Assembly: GCA_001872735.1 (NCBI GenBank) | Contig: MNWT01000004.1 | Span: 1-32,363, forward strand | Direction: 5' to 3' | DNA: 32,363 bases | Source: Verrucomicrobia bacterium CG1_02_43_26 | GTDB taxonomy: Bacteria > Verrucomicrobiota > Verrucomicrobiia > Opitutales > CG1-02-43-26 | Shown: positions 1 to 9,252 of the stretch, in pieces | Numbering within the stretch: the first letter of the stretch is position 1 | Layout: each line of letters starts with the position of its first letter | Notes under the pieces: generated by a model | The model's input: the letters and a program-made list of their open reading frames with translations, nothing else | What the model was told of the DNA's origin: nothing | Databases searched by the model: none | Position numbers and translations under genes: made by a program

Positions 1-597
1 CCTCACCTTATCATCACACCTCAAGACCTCACAAAGGCGCTCAATAATACATTCACAACATACGGCATGGGTTTACTTACAACAGATCTTTCCAAGCTCG
101 CGCAACAGTTCATCGATCTGGTTACAACAATTACAACCGCTCACGAAAAAGATAAGCAATATACGGTTGATGCATATATAAACACAGACTTCTACCAATC
201 AGCTTCCAATAGTCATCTCATCCTCAACCCGGATGTGAACGAGTTTAACTTGGACAACTTGACGAGTGCTCTGGGAGTAACGGTTGCGTTGGCCTCATTA
301 TGCTCATCTGTAAAAAATTTAGAAAACGAATCTGCCAATATCAATGAGAATGATGAGGATTACTCGGAAATGGACCATACCCTCTCAACCTATGAAATTG
401 TAACCGAAATTTGCAAGCAGTACTCTAAACTCCTCGATAGTGAAGATAAAATATCATTTAATGCAAAAAAATCCATCAATGAGGTGGTTACTCAAATCAT
501 AGAATTAGAAACACAAGCTTCCTCCCAGGATCTTAGTAAACTCTTATTTACCCTCATTGCGTTTATTATATTAGGCATTGGGCTCATGGCTCACTAA
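1..597 (+). CDS. Hypothetical tail-anchored membrane protein (5' end outside window)
   Basis: I do not recognise this protein. The reading frame is open from base 1 (first residues PHLIITPQDLTKALNN) with no stop before the first ATG at 67. That ATG has no ribosome-binding site, so the gene most likely begins upstream of the window and 67 is probably an internal methionine. The visible 198 residues are mostly polar and predicted helical, with an acidic stretch (NENDEDYSEMD). They end in one hydrophobic segment, LLFTLIAFIILGIGLMAH, that runs to the stop. This suggests a C-tail-anchored membrane protein with its bulk in the cytoplasm. It is followed within 35 bases by a strong terminator, so it closes its transcription unit before gyrB. 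Function unknown; certainty that it is a real gene is fairly high, the 5' extent is inferred. Confidence 0.6.
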   Translation, partial: PHLIITPQDLTKALNNTFTTYGMGLLTTDLSKLAQQFIDLVTTITTAHEKDKQYTVDAYINTDFYQSASNSHLILNPDVNEFNLDNLTSALGVTVALASLCSSVKNLENESANINENDEDYSEMDHTLSTYEIVTEICKQYSKLLDSEDKISFNAKKSINEVVTQIIELETQASSQDLSKLLFTLIAFIILGIGLMAH

Positions 598-628
598 TCC
601 GCTACTTTAATGTATTTTAACCTCTTTT

Positions 629-663
629 CGGGCTTGTTTTCCACAAACAAGCCCGTTTCTTTA
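629..663 (+). terminator. Rho-independent terminator upstream of gyrB
   Basis: A perfect 11-bp stem (CGGGCTTGTTT at 629-639 with its complement at 645-655) closes a 5-nt loop and is followed by a T-rich run (TTTCTTT). It ends the transcript of the tail-anchored protein gene and insulates gyrB. Confidence 0.85.
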
Positions 664-723
664 CTTTTATGCCCCTAATCGAGCTTTTCCGCTTTACGCT
701 GCCCATCCCCCCCCTTATCATAA

Positions 724-3273
<2,550 letters not shown>

Positions 3274-3306
3274 TTATATCAATTTAAATATTAAATAACT
3301 TTTCCC

Positions 3307-5730
3307 ATGTACACCGAAAACGAAAAACTCATTTCAACAAACATCACGGAAATCATGAAAACCGCGTACATCGATTATTCGATGTCCGTGATCGTCAGTC
3401 GCGCGCTTCCTGACGCCAGAGACGGTTTTAAGCCAGTACAGCGTCGTATCCTCTACGCCATGTTCCGTGAAGGCCTCCTCCACAACCGTCCTTTTGATAA
3501 ATGTGCCGGTGTTGTCGGGGAAGTTCTTAAGAATTACCACCCGCATAGTGACACCGCTGTCTACGACACGCTTGTCCGTATGGCTCAAAACTGGGTCATG
3601 CGCTACCCTATCATAGATCCTCAAGGTAACTTCGGTTCTATCGATGGTGACCCACCCGCAGCTTATCGTTATACCGAGTGTCGCCTCAACGCCATTGCCG
3701 AAACGCTTCTCAATGATATCGATGAGGGTACGGTTGACTTTGTTCCTAACTACAAGGAAAGCACTGTAGAACCTTCCGTCCTTCCGTCCGCTCTACCAAA
3801 CCTTCTTCTGAACGGTTCCACAGGTATCGCCGTCGGTATGACGACAAACATTCCTCCGCACAATCTAGGGGAGCTCATCGATGCCACAATCGCGGTTATT
3901 AATAACCCAAGCATCGCTGTCAGTGAGCTTATTAAATACATCCCGGGTCCGGACTTTCCTACAGGCGGTACAATTGCCGGCCGTGATGGTATTAAGAAGT
4001 ATTTAACAACCGGTCGTGGTATCGTTCGCATTAAAGGCACGGTCCATTCCGAAGAGATAAAAAATGGTAAGGAACAACTCGTCATCACAGAGATCCCTTA
4101 CGCAGTCAATCGTGCCGGTCTCGTCACAAAAATTGCAGAGCTCGTTCAAGCCAAAGTCATCGATGAAATCAGTGACTTGCGTGATGAATCAGATGAAAAT
4201 ACCCGTATCGTCATCGAGCTCAAGCGCGGTGCCGTTCCTCGTGTTCTGATCAACAAGCTTTACAAACACACGCCTCTCGAAAGCTCTTTCGGGGTCATCC
4301 TTCTTGCTTTGGATAAACGCATGCCCAAGCAAATGAACATCAAGGAAATGATTCTCTGTTACGTTGAGCACCGCAGAGAAGTCATTTACCGCCGCACGCA
4401 ATATCGTAAGCAAAAGGCGGAAGCACGTGCCCACTTACTCGAAGGCTACAAAATCGCCTTGGATAACTTGGATGACTTCGTGCGCATCATCAAGGCGGCG
4501 CAAAATAGAGAAGAGGCACGCCTCAAGTTGATGGAGAAATATCCTCTCAGCCAAACACAGGCAAATGCCATTCTCGAAATGCGTCTGTACCAATTAACGG
4601 GCCTTGAACGTGAAAAAATCGAGAAGGAACACCAAGAGTTGATGAAAATTATCGAGGAATACAATGCTATCCTCGAAAATGAGGCCATCTTGTTGAAGGT
4701 TATTTTGGACGAACTTAAGGAACTGCGTGAAAAGTACAATACCCCGCGTCGCACAAAAATCGTGGACGCTGAGGGCGAATTCTGCATCGAAGATGTCATC
4801 GCAAACGAGGGTTGTATCATCACTGTCTCCCATAAGGGCTTTATTAAAAGAACTTCCGTCAGCTCTTACCGTTCTCAAAAACGGGGCGGCAAGGGTGTCA
4901 TCGGCACAGGTCATTATGATGATGACTTTATTATCCACCTCTTCACGGCTAGCACCCACGATTACATCATGTTCTTCATGAGCAATGGTCGCGTCTATGT
5001 TGAAAAGGTATACGAGATCCCAGAGGGTTCTCGCACCGCTAAGGGTCGCTCTATTTCAAATGTCCTGGAACTTCAAAAGGATGAAACAGTCGCGGCAATG
5101 ATCTGTATCAAAGAGTTCACAGAGGACAATCACCTCGTCATGGCAACACGCAAGGGTGTCGTTAAAAAGACAAATCTAAACGACTACGCAAACTTCCGTC
5201 GTGGTGGTATCATCGGCATCAACATCGATGAGGATGACGAGCTCGTAAACGTAAAGCTCACTCACGGTCATGATGAACTTGTCATGATCACCCAAAAGGG
5301 TATGTCCATCCGTTTCTCCGAAGAACAATTACGCGACCAGGGTCGTGCCACTCGCGGCGTACGTGGTATCTCATTAAAAGAGGGCGATTGCGTTAAAGCA
5401 ATGGAGGTCGTTGAAGGGGAAACCACGCTTCTCGTCGCCAGCGCAAAGGGTCAGGGTAAACGAACCGACTACGATGCCTATCGCTCGCAAAAGCGTGGCG
5501 GTAGCGGTATCATTGCGATCAAAGCAGATGAGGTTGCCGGCGCGTTAAGTGTTCGCGAGGATGATGAGATCATGCTCTTCACCCACTCTGGTCAAGCTAT
5601 CCGCACTCCGGTCAAGGGTATCCGCTCAATCGGTCGCACCACTCAAGGGGTTCGCCTGGTAAACCTTGCTGAGGATGATTACTTAGTCGGCATCTCCCGC
5701 GTCATCGAAACAAAGGAAGATGAGGCTTAA
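3307..5730 (+). CDS. gyrA: DNA gyrase subunit A
   Basis: This is the DNA-cleaving subunit of gyrase. The winged-helix/tower domain opens with DYSMSVIVSRALPDARDG. The catalytic tyrosine is Tyr122 in AAYRYTE, the same number as in E. coli. The C-terminal beta-pinwheel carries the gyrase-specific GyrA box QKRGGKG at about 523-529, with degenerate repeats such as RRGGIIG and QKRGGSG. That box separates it from ParC. The quinolone-resistance region reads HSDTAVYDT, so residue 81 is Ser (Gly in E. coli) and 83 is Thr (Ser in E. coli), while Asp82 and Asp87 are kept. It is 807 aa, slightly short of E. coli's 875 because the acidic tail is short. It starts at ATG 3307 behind an AT-rich spacer with no Shine-Dalgarno sequence. 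Confidence 0.98.
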   Translation: MYTENEKLISTNITEIMKTAYIDYSMSVIVSRALPDARDGFKPVQRRILYAMFREGLLHNRPFDKCAGVVGEVLKNYHPHSDTAVYDTLVRMAQNWVMRYPIIDPQGNFGSIDGDPPAAYRYTECRLNAIAETLLNDIDEGTVDFVPNYKESTVEPSVLPSALPNLLLNGSTGIAVGMTTNIPPHNLGELIDATIAVINNPSIAVSELIKYIPGPDFPTGGTIAGRDGIKKYLTTGRGIVRIKGTVHSEEIKNGKEQLVITEIPYAVNRAGLVTKIAELVQAKVIDEISDLRDESDENTRIVIELKRGAVPRVLINKLYKHTPLESSFGVILLALDKRMPKQMNIKEMILCYVEHRREVIYRRTQYRKQKAEARAHLLEGYKIALDNLDDFVRIIKAAQNREEARLKLMEKYPLSQTQANAILEMRLYQLTGLEREKIEKEHQELMKIIEEYNAILENEAILLKVILDELKELREKYNTPRRTKIVDAEGEFCIEDVIANEGCIITVSHKGFIKRTSVSSYRSQKRGGKGVIGTGHYDDDFIIHLFTASTHDYIMFFMSNGRVYVEKVYEIPEGSRTAKGRSISNVLELQKDETVAAMICIKEFTEDNHLVMATRKGVVKKTNLNDYANFRRGGIIGINIDEDDELVNVKLTHGHDELVMITQKGMSIRFSEEQLRDQGRATRGVRGISLKEGDCVKAMEVVEGETTLLVASAKGQGKRTDYDAYRSQKRGGSGIIAIKADEVAGALSVREDDEIMLFTHSGQAIRTPVKGIRSIGRTTQGVRLVNLAEDDYLVGISRVIETKEDEA

Positions 5731-5745
5731 TCTTTAAAACACACT

Positions 5746-5765
5746 ATCTCGTTACTTGTTACCCC
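5746..5765 (+). repeat. 20-bp sequence repeated inverted at 23941-23960
   Basis: The leader of the secreted-protein gene at 5788 contains ATCTCGTTACTTGTTACCCC. The exact reverse complement occurs at 23941-23960 in the 3' region of sctU. The element contains GTTAC twice with a TT spacer and is followed by a C/T-rich run up to the ATG. It ends 22 bases before the start codon, so it would lie in the 5' UTR if transcription starts upstream of it. Its role is unknown. Confidence 0.6.
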
Positions 5766-5787
5766 CCTCTCTCCCCTACCTTATACA

Positions 5788-6234
5788 ATGAAAAGCGCTA
5801 ACACCCTATTAGTCTTCTTCTTGTATCTGCTATTTCAATACACGTGCAGTGGAGCACTGCCTACCGGCATCAAGCATTACAACTTCGAGTTCACGGTTGC
5901 CAACAATACCTCAAAGAAAATCAGCTTCGATCTCAAAGATCTCAACGCCGGAAGGAGTTCCCCGCAGATCATTGATCCTTATAAAACGGTCTCCTATCAA
6001 TACAAGCGCCCCCTCATTAAGGAAGCTTTTGATTTCAAAATAGCACCCTACGCCCCCAAAAACGCGACATTCAAGACTACGGCCTCCTATACCCTCTCCT
6101 GCCAGTGCCTCCAAAAGCGCACCCAATTAAAGCCTTTAACGTTCGCTTCCCCAGCAAACCTCCTCACATTCTTCAATAAAAATCAGGAGAAGGTAAACCC
6201 TTTCCGGGTAGGCGTGAATATTGTGGTGAAGTAA
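5788..6234 (+). CDS. Small secreted protein of unknown function
   Basis: I do not recognise a family. The first 23 residues form a Sec signal peptide: a lysine near the start, a hydrophobic core (TLLVFFLYLLF), then a small-residue cleavage area around CSGA. The cysteine context (QYTCSG) does not fit a lipobox, so it is more likely a periplasmic or exported soluble protein than a lipoprotein. The mature part of about 125 residues is basic and rich in beta-forming residues, with a Cys-x-Cys pair (SCQC) in the middle. It lies 57 bases after gyrA with no terminator visible between them, so read-through from gyrBA is possible. The leader holds the 20-bp element that is perfectly complementary to the sctU 3' region. 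Translation start ATG 5788 has no Shine-Dalgarno sequence. Confidence 0.75.
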   Translation: MKSANTLLVFFLYLLFQYTCSGALPTGIKHYNFEFTVANNTSKKISFDLKDLNAGRSSPQIIDPYKTVSYQYKRPLIKEAFDFKIAPYAPKNATFKTTASYTLSCQCLQKRTQLKPLTFASPANLLTFFNKNQEKVNPFRVGVNIVVK

Positions 6235-6243
6235 ATCGCTTTA

Positions 6244-6507
6244 TTATTCGTAGCGCGTCCACATGCGCAGGATCTTTACGGTCTTCTCCTCCTCCAACAC
6301 TTGATAAACGATTCTGTGTTGAATGTTTATTCGTCTTGAAAAAGCGCCTTTCAAACGCCCTTTAAGGGCTTCATATCCAGGGGGATTAGCCCAAGGATTT
6401 ATCTCAAGTAATTCCAGAATTTCTTGAGCTTTCTCCTTTAGATTACTAGCCTTAACTTTTTTCGCATCACGCTTAGCCGAAGGCGTAAAAAGCAATTTGT
6501 ATTTCAT
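6244..6507 (-). CDS. YoeB/Txe-family toxin, catalytic His replaced by Arg
   Basis: This is a toxin of the RelE superfamily, YoeB/Txe branch. The family cleaves mRNA at the ribosomal A site. The family signature SRRINIQHRIVYQV is present. Residues matching E. coli YoeB Glu46 and Arg65 fall at the same numbers here (E46, R65). The C-terminus reads RMWTRYE where relatives end in HY or HYE. The position of YoeB His83 is therefore Arg85 (codon CGC, one transition from CAC), while the next Tyr is kept. At 87 aa the length is normal. It lies 68 bases downstream of the antitoxin gene, an unusually wide gap for a pair that normally overlaps or nearly so, and has no Shine-Dalgarno sequence. It may be active with changed chemistry, or an attenuated toxin. 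Confidence 0.88.
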   Translation of the reverse strand: MKYKLLFTPSAKRDAKKVKASNLKEKAQEILELLEINPWANPPGYEALKGRLKGAFSRRINIQHRIVYQVLEEEKTVKILRMWTRYE

Positions 6508-6575
6508 GTGTACCGTAATGCAAGCTATTCCTCACTCATTCCCTATAAGACGCATGAAGTGAATCGATATCTATT

Positions 6576-6827
6576 TTACCAGTCTAACGTTTCAGAGCAT
6601 TTTTCAGTAGTAGTCTTCATCCCTTCAATAATGGATTTAGCCATCCCAGGTATATTCTCCAAAAATAAAGTTTCTTGTAAACTATCCCAATCTTCTTTGC
6701 TCACAAGCACAGCACTCTCGTTTTTCCCTTTTCCCTTGATTATAACAGCTTTGTGGGTTTTATTCACTGATTTAACAAGGTTAAAAATCTGCTTTCTTGC
6801 TTCTGTAACATTTACAATGTCTTCCAT
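6576..6827 (-). CDS. Phd/YefM-family antitoxin
   Basis: This is the antitoxin partner of the YoeB-like toxin. YefM-family proteins bind and neutralise the toxin with a flexible C-terminal tail and repress their own operon through the N-terminal fold. The N-terminus (VNVTEARKQIFNLVKSVNK) and the core (AVLVSKEDWDSLQETLFL) match the YefM pattern of a DNA-binding N-terminal half followed by a helix. The remaining roughly 25 residues would be the toxin-binding tail. Length (83 aa) is typical. Its start codon lies only 6 bases from a consensus-like -10 box, so the mRNA may be leaderless. It is the first gene of the pair, toxin second, the usual order for yefM-yoeB. Confidence 0.88.
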   Translation of the reverse strand: MEDIVNVTEARKQIFNLVKSVNKTHKAVIIKGKGKNESAVLVSKEDWDSLQETLFLENIPGMAKSIIEGMKTTTEKCSETLDW

Positions 6828-6833
6828 AACCTA

Positions 6834-6862
6834 AATGTACGCTAAAACGTACGCTTTGTCAA
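6834..6862 (-). promoter_or_regulatory. Promoter with overlapping operator of the toxin-antitoxin operon
   Basis: Read on the minus strand, a perfect -35 box TTGACA (6857-6862) is followed by a 17-bp spacer and TACATT (6834-6839). The sequence GTACGTTTTAGCGTAC, an inverted repeat of GTACG, spans the spacer and -10 box. YefM proteins are known to bind TGTACA-like palindromes, so this is a good autorepression operator. The expected transcript start coincides with the antitoxin ATG. Confidence 0.65.
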
Positions 6863-6905
6863 TGCATTCTTTTAGAATGTCCGCACAATCATCCGATTCA
6901 CGATA

Positions 6906-7433
6906 TCATTTTTGTTGATAGTACCGCTCTCTCAGTGCTTCCATTTTATTTGCGGTTTCTATTCCCGCCACAGGTAAGCCGTCTGGATTAAGTAAGCCGA
7001 TTTGAACGAGAACACTCGCTTGATCCCAATAAATATGCTCATGCGCCACCTTGCCTTGGTCAAACCCAACGATAACAATCAATGGAATTTCAACGCGCTT
7101 ACCCGTGGGTGGAATATTCGGAAGCATCCAACCAATTTCAGTGTCGTGCGTGAACTTAAAAATAATTTCATCCACGAGCTGGTGTTCGTCTATGGTACGA
7201 GAAATAACGGTCATCTCAGTATCGGATGGAAAAAATTTCCCTTCAGGAATTAAGCTACCATAAAACTGTTTAACGCCTGCTAAACCTTCACCGCAAATTA
7301 AGGTCGGAATGTTGTTAATGTGCGGATCAGGCGTCATCGTTGCCAACGTTGTTTCCAAATCTTTATTCAGTTCGGCATTAACGTGCTTGTCAAAAGCATC
7401 CACGAGGGCTTGTTTAGCTGGGGTAAGTGTCAT
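6906..7433 (-). CDS. SnoaL-like / NTF2-fold family protein
   Basis: This is a single-domain protein of the SnoaL/NTF2-like alpha+beta barrel superfamily. Typical features are the N-terminal helix (QALVDAFDKHVNAELNKDLETTLATM), the PTGKRVEIPLIVIVGF strand and KVAHEHIYWDQASVLVQIGLL. The last resembles stand-alone and dienelactone-hydrolase-associated SnoaL-like proteins. Members include small-molecule isomerases, hydrolases and binding proteins, and the substrate cannot be told from sequence. I start it at 7433 (MTLTPAK, 175 aa) because AGAGGA lies 8 bases upstream of that ATG and a TTGACA promoter lies just behind. The longer frame back to 7478 would place the promoter inside the gene. It stands alone, with the toxin-antitoxin operon downstream on the same strand. 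Confidence 0.8.
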   Translation of the reverse strand: MTLTPAKQALVDAFDKHVNAELNKDLETTLATMTPDPHINNIPTLICGEGLAGVKQFYGSLIPEGKFFPSDTEMTVISRTIDEHQLVDEIIFKFTHDTEIGWMLPNIPPTGKRVEIPLIVIVGFDQGKVAHEHIYWDQASVLVQIGLLNPDGLPVAGIETANKMEALRERYYQQK

Positions 7434-7457
7434 AGGTAAGTGTCCTCTTTGTGTTCT

Positions 7458-7486
7458 ATAGAAGTGAAGCGTTACCAAGATGTCAA
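7458..7486 (-). promoter_or_regulatory. Promoter of the SnoaL-like gene
   Basis: On the minus strand TTGACA (7481-7486) is followed by 17 bp and TTCTAT (7458-7463). A TATAGA hexamer lies slightly further downstream. The -35 box is perfect and the -10 box is weak. Transcription from here would give a leader of about 18 nt that contains the AGAGGA ribosome-binding site, which supports the start at 7433. Confidence 0.45.
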
Positions 7487-7831
7487 ATAATATATCGGCT
7501 AATCATATTTTTGCTTATGCATTTTTTCAACGCGTTCATGCTTACTTGTATCCTATTAATGAATACAACTCTATGTTTATTCAGATTCCTCACAAAACAT
7601 AAAGCATGAAAATCAAATACAAAATAAAATCTCAAATCAGTTAATTTTTTAGTGAATCTTCACATTCCAAGCTCCAAATTTCTTATTTTACTTGAGTTTC
7701 CTGTAGCAATATCAGGGGATCCCCACTAAAGCCATCTATGCGCCCGAATCCACCGCCTGTTTCAGATCGTGATCGCAAAACTTCATCTTGATTGCAAAAA
7801 AGTGCTCATTCGTTCACCTATTCCTGTCCTT

Positions 7832-7853
7832 GTTTGTTTCAGGTGAAACAAAC
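7832..7853. promoter_or_regulatory. parS-like centromere site 1
   Basis: This is a 22-bp inverted repeat: arms GTTTGTTTCA and its exact complement around a central GG. Its core, TGTTTCAGGTGAAACA, matches the classical chromosomal parS sequence TGTTTCACGTGAAACA at 15 of 16 positions; only the central CG has become GG. parS sites are the loading sites for the ParB (Spo0J) CTP clamp that segregates the origin region. The site is about 400 bp upstream of the nearest start codon, which argues against an ordinary operator. Confidence 0.6.
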
Positions 7854-8060
7854 CCCGCATTTTATGCCTAAAAAATGGAGTAAAAATGGATAAAAAATGA
7901 TCATTTTGTATCGCATTCGATTGCAATTCGTTTGTATAAAATACTAAAAAATAAAGAATAAAATATTACGCATAATCAGTTTTTCCGGCAGGGTGCTCAG
8001 AGCCAATTTCATAAAATGTCCCGGAAAAAGGTGCTCTTTTGATCACTTTTTCATTCTCAA

Positions 8061-8082
8061 GTTTGTTTCAGGTGAAACAAAC
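8061..8082. promoter_or_regulatory. parS-like centromere site 2
   Basis: This is identical over all 22 bases to the site at 7832-7853, in the same orientation, with starts 229 bp apart. In both copies the hexamer GTGCTC lies exactly 24 bases upstream, and the intervening 24 bases match at about half of positions. The pair therefore looks like an old duplication in which the palindrome has been held constant by selection. It lies 94 bases beyond the stop codon of the EamA transporter gene, which is transcribed towards it. Confidence 0.6.
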
Positions 8083-8175
8083 GCGCCCTCATAATTATAA
8101 GAAATGATGACTTTATAGTGAAACCCGCGGCCCAAAATAAAAAAACGGAGATACTAAAAAATAGCGAACTTATAG

Positions 8176-9072
8176 CTAGCTTTTGCTCGTTGCAAAAACA
8201 GGCGTTTTGCGCTCCCTGTAAGTCAACAAAATCAACATGAGTGAACTCGCAAATATAACACTTGCTCCCAAGATCGTGTTCCAGGAAAACGCTTCGCTAA
8301 AAATGACCATGCCCGCCACAGAGGCAAAGATAAGGCGGCTAAAGCTAAAGGGCATCAACAGCGTCAAGGGTGCCAAGCGGTAGGCGTTAAACAATGCCAT
8401 CAGGTTCAGGATAAACAGGACTCCTATCATACCGGCTCCCATCCACTCCTGTAGGGTCGGTGCGCTCCACTCGATCAACGCAAAGGGTGCTGCAAAGATA
8501 AAGTGTAATACCAGTACATAAAAGGCCTGCACGGGGGCTTTCTCCCTCACGGTCTGCATCTTGGTCACTAAATCATAGGTTGCCCAAATCAAAGCATTAA
8601 TCAGCGCTAGCATACTTCCTAACAACAGGGTGCTCATCTCAGGCCGCACGATCATCAAGGCGCCTAAGAACCCCGCAATTAAGGCTACGACATGACGTTT
8701 GCGCAATTGTTCCTTAAGGACCATGATCGCCAAAATGGTTGTAAACAAAGGGGTTGTGTAGCTCAATGCGGTCGCGTACGCAATCGGCAAAAGCGTCAAA
8801 ACATGAAACCATAAGGTCATGCCGGCTACTCCCAGTGCCCCAAGCGCTAAATAATGCGGCCAAACTCGTCTATCCGGCAGCGGGTAGCCTTTATAAAGCA
8901 TAAAGGGCAACATGATCGCGCAGGAAATTCCTATGCTCATAAAAAAAAGCTGAAATACGCTTGCAGACGACAATACAGAGCGTGCTACAATCGATATCAA
9001 CGTAAAACAAACGCAATTTAATATTTTAAATCCTATCCCAAAAATGGGCTTCTGTATCTTGCCTTCTATCAT
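8176..9072 (-). CDS. EamA/DMT-family transporter
   Basis: This is an integral membrane protein of the drug/metabolite transporter superfamily with two EamA repeats and about ten transmembrane helices. Visible landmarks are the first-repeat segment LPIAYATALSYTTPLFTTILAIMVLKEQLRKRHVVALIAG (in two overlapping stretches) and the second-repeat segment YRLAPLTLLMPFSFSRLIFASVAG, ending in a basic tail. The substrate is not predictable; members export amino acids, nucleosides or other small metabolites. I chose ATG 9072 (298 aa, the normal size). An earlier in-frame ATG at 9174 would add 34 residues and run into the divergent promoter of the next gene. There is no Shine-Dalgarno sequence. It is divergent from the bactofilin-like genes. 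Confidence 0.87.
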   Translation of the reverse strand: MIEGKIQKPIFGIGFKILNCVCFTLISIVARSVLSSASVFQLFFMSIGISCAIMLPFMLYKGYPLPDRRVWPHYLALGALGVAGMTLWFHVLTLLPIAYATALSYTTPLFTTILAIMVLKEQLRKRHVVALIAGFLGALMIVRPEMSTLLLGSMLALINALIWATYDLVTKMQTVREKAPVQAFYVLVLHFIFAAPFALIEWSAPTLQEWMGAGMIGVLFILNLMALFNAYRLAPLTLLMPFSFSRLIFASVAGMVIFSEAFSWNTILGASVIFASSLMLILLTYRERKTPVFATSKS

Positions 9073-9201
9073 ATTAAGAACGATCAACAGGTAAATAATA
9101 TATACAATCCAATTCCTTGTCCATACTTTAATCCCCCCTTGGCGGCTGATGCTGTGCCTCTGCCTGCAATCCACAACACCCGCTCAACCATAGTTTTATC
9201 C

Positions 9202-9230
9202 TTGCTCCTACACAAGTTTGGTTTTAAAAC
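9202..9230 (+). promoter_or_regulatory. Putative promoter of the bactofilin-like/ppk operon
   Basis: TTGCTC (9202-9207), a 17-bp spacer and TAAAAC (9225-9230) resemble a sigma-70 promoter, with four of six matches in each box. The expected start near 9237 would leave a leader of about 16 nt before ATG 9253. Confidence 0.3.
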
Positions 9231-9252
9231 AAAAGAAACAACACCTCTCGTT

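Larger units (their letters stand above)
7434..8175. other. Gene-free region of about 740 bp with paired parS-like sites
   Basis: No credible coding region is present on either strand. The first ~60 bases hold the promoter of the SnoaL-like gene. The rest contains a 10-bp palindrome GGGGATCCCC (7715-7724), the two identical parS-like palindromes, a 14-bp palindrome AAAATGATCATTTT (7894-7907), and an AT-rich tract (7925-7980) that could unwind easily. I found no convincing DnaA boxes here, so I do not call it an origin. No tRNA or recognisable ncRNA is seen. Confidence 0.6.

Noticed and set aside
637..645. DnaA-box-like TTTTCCACA
   Set aside because: A single imperfect site that forms part of the stem and loop of the terminator at 629-663, with no companions.
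7715..7724. Palindrome GGGGATCCCC as an operator
   Set aside because: Ten bases with a BamHI-like centre, single copy, far from any promoter; not enough to call a site.
7434..8175. Chromosomal replication origin
   Set aside because: There is an AT-rich tract and parS-like sites, but no cluster of DnaA boxes and no dnaA or dnaN next to it.
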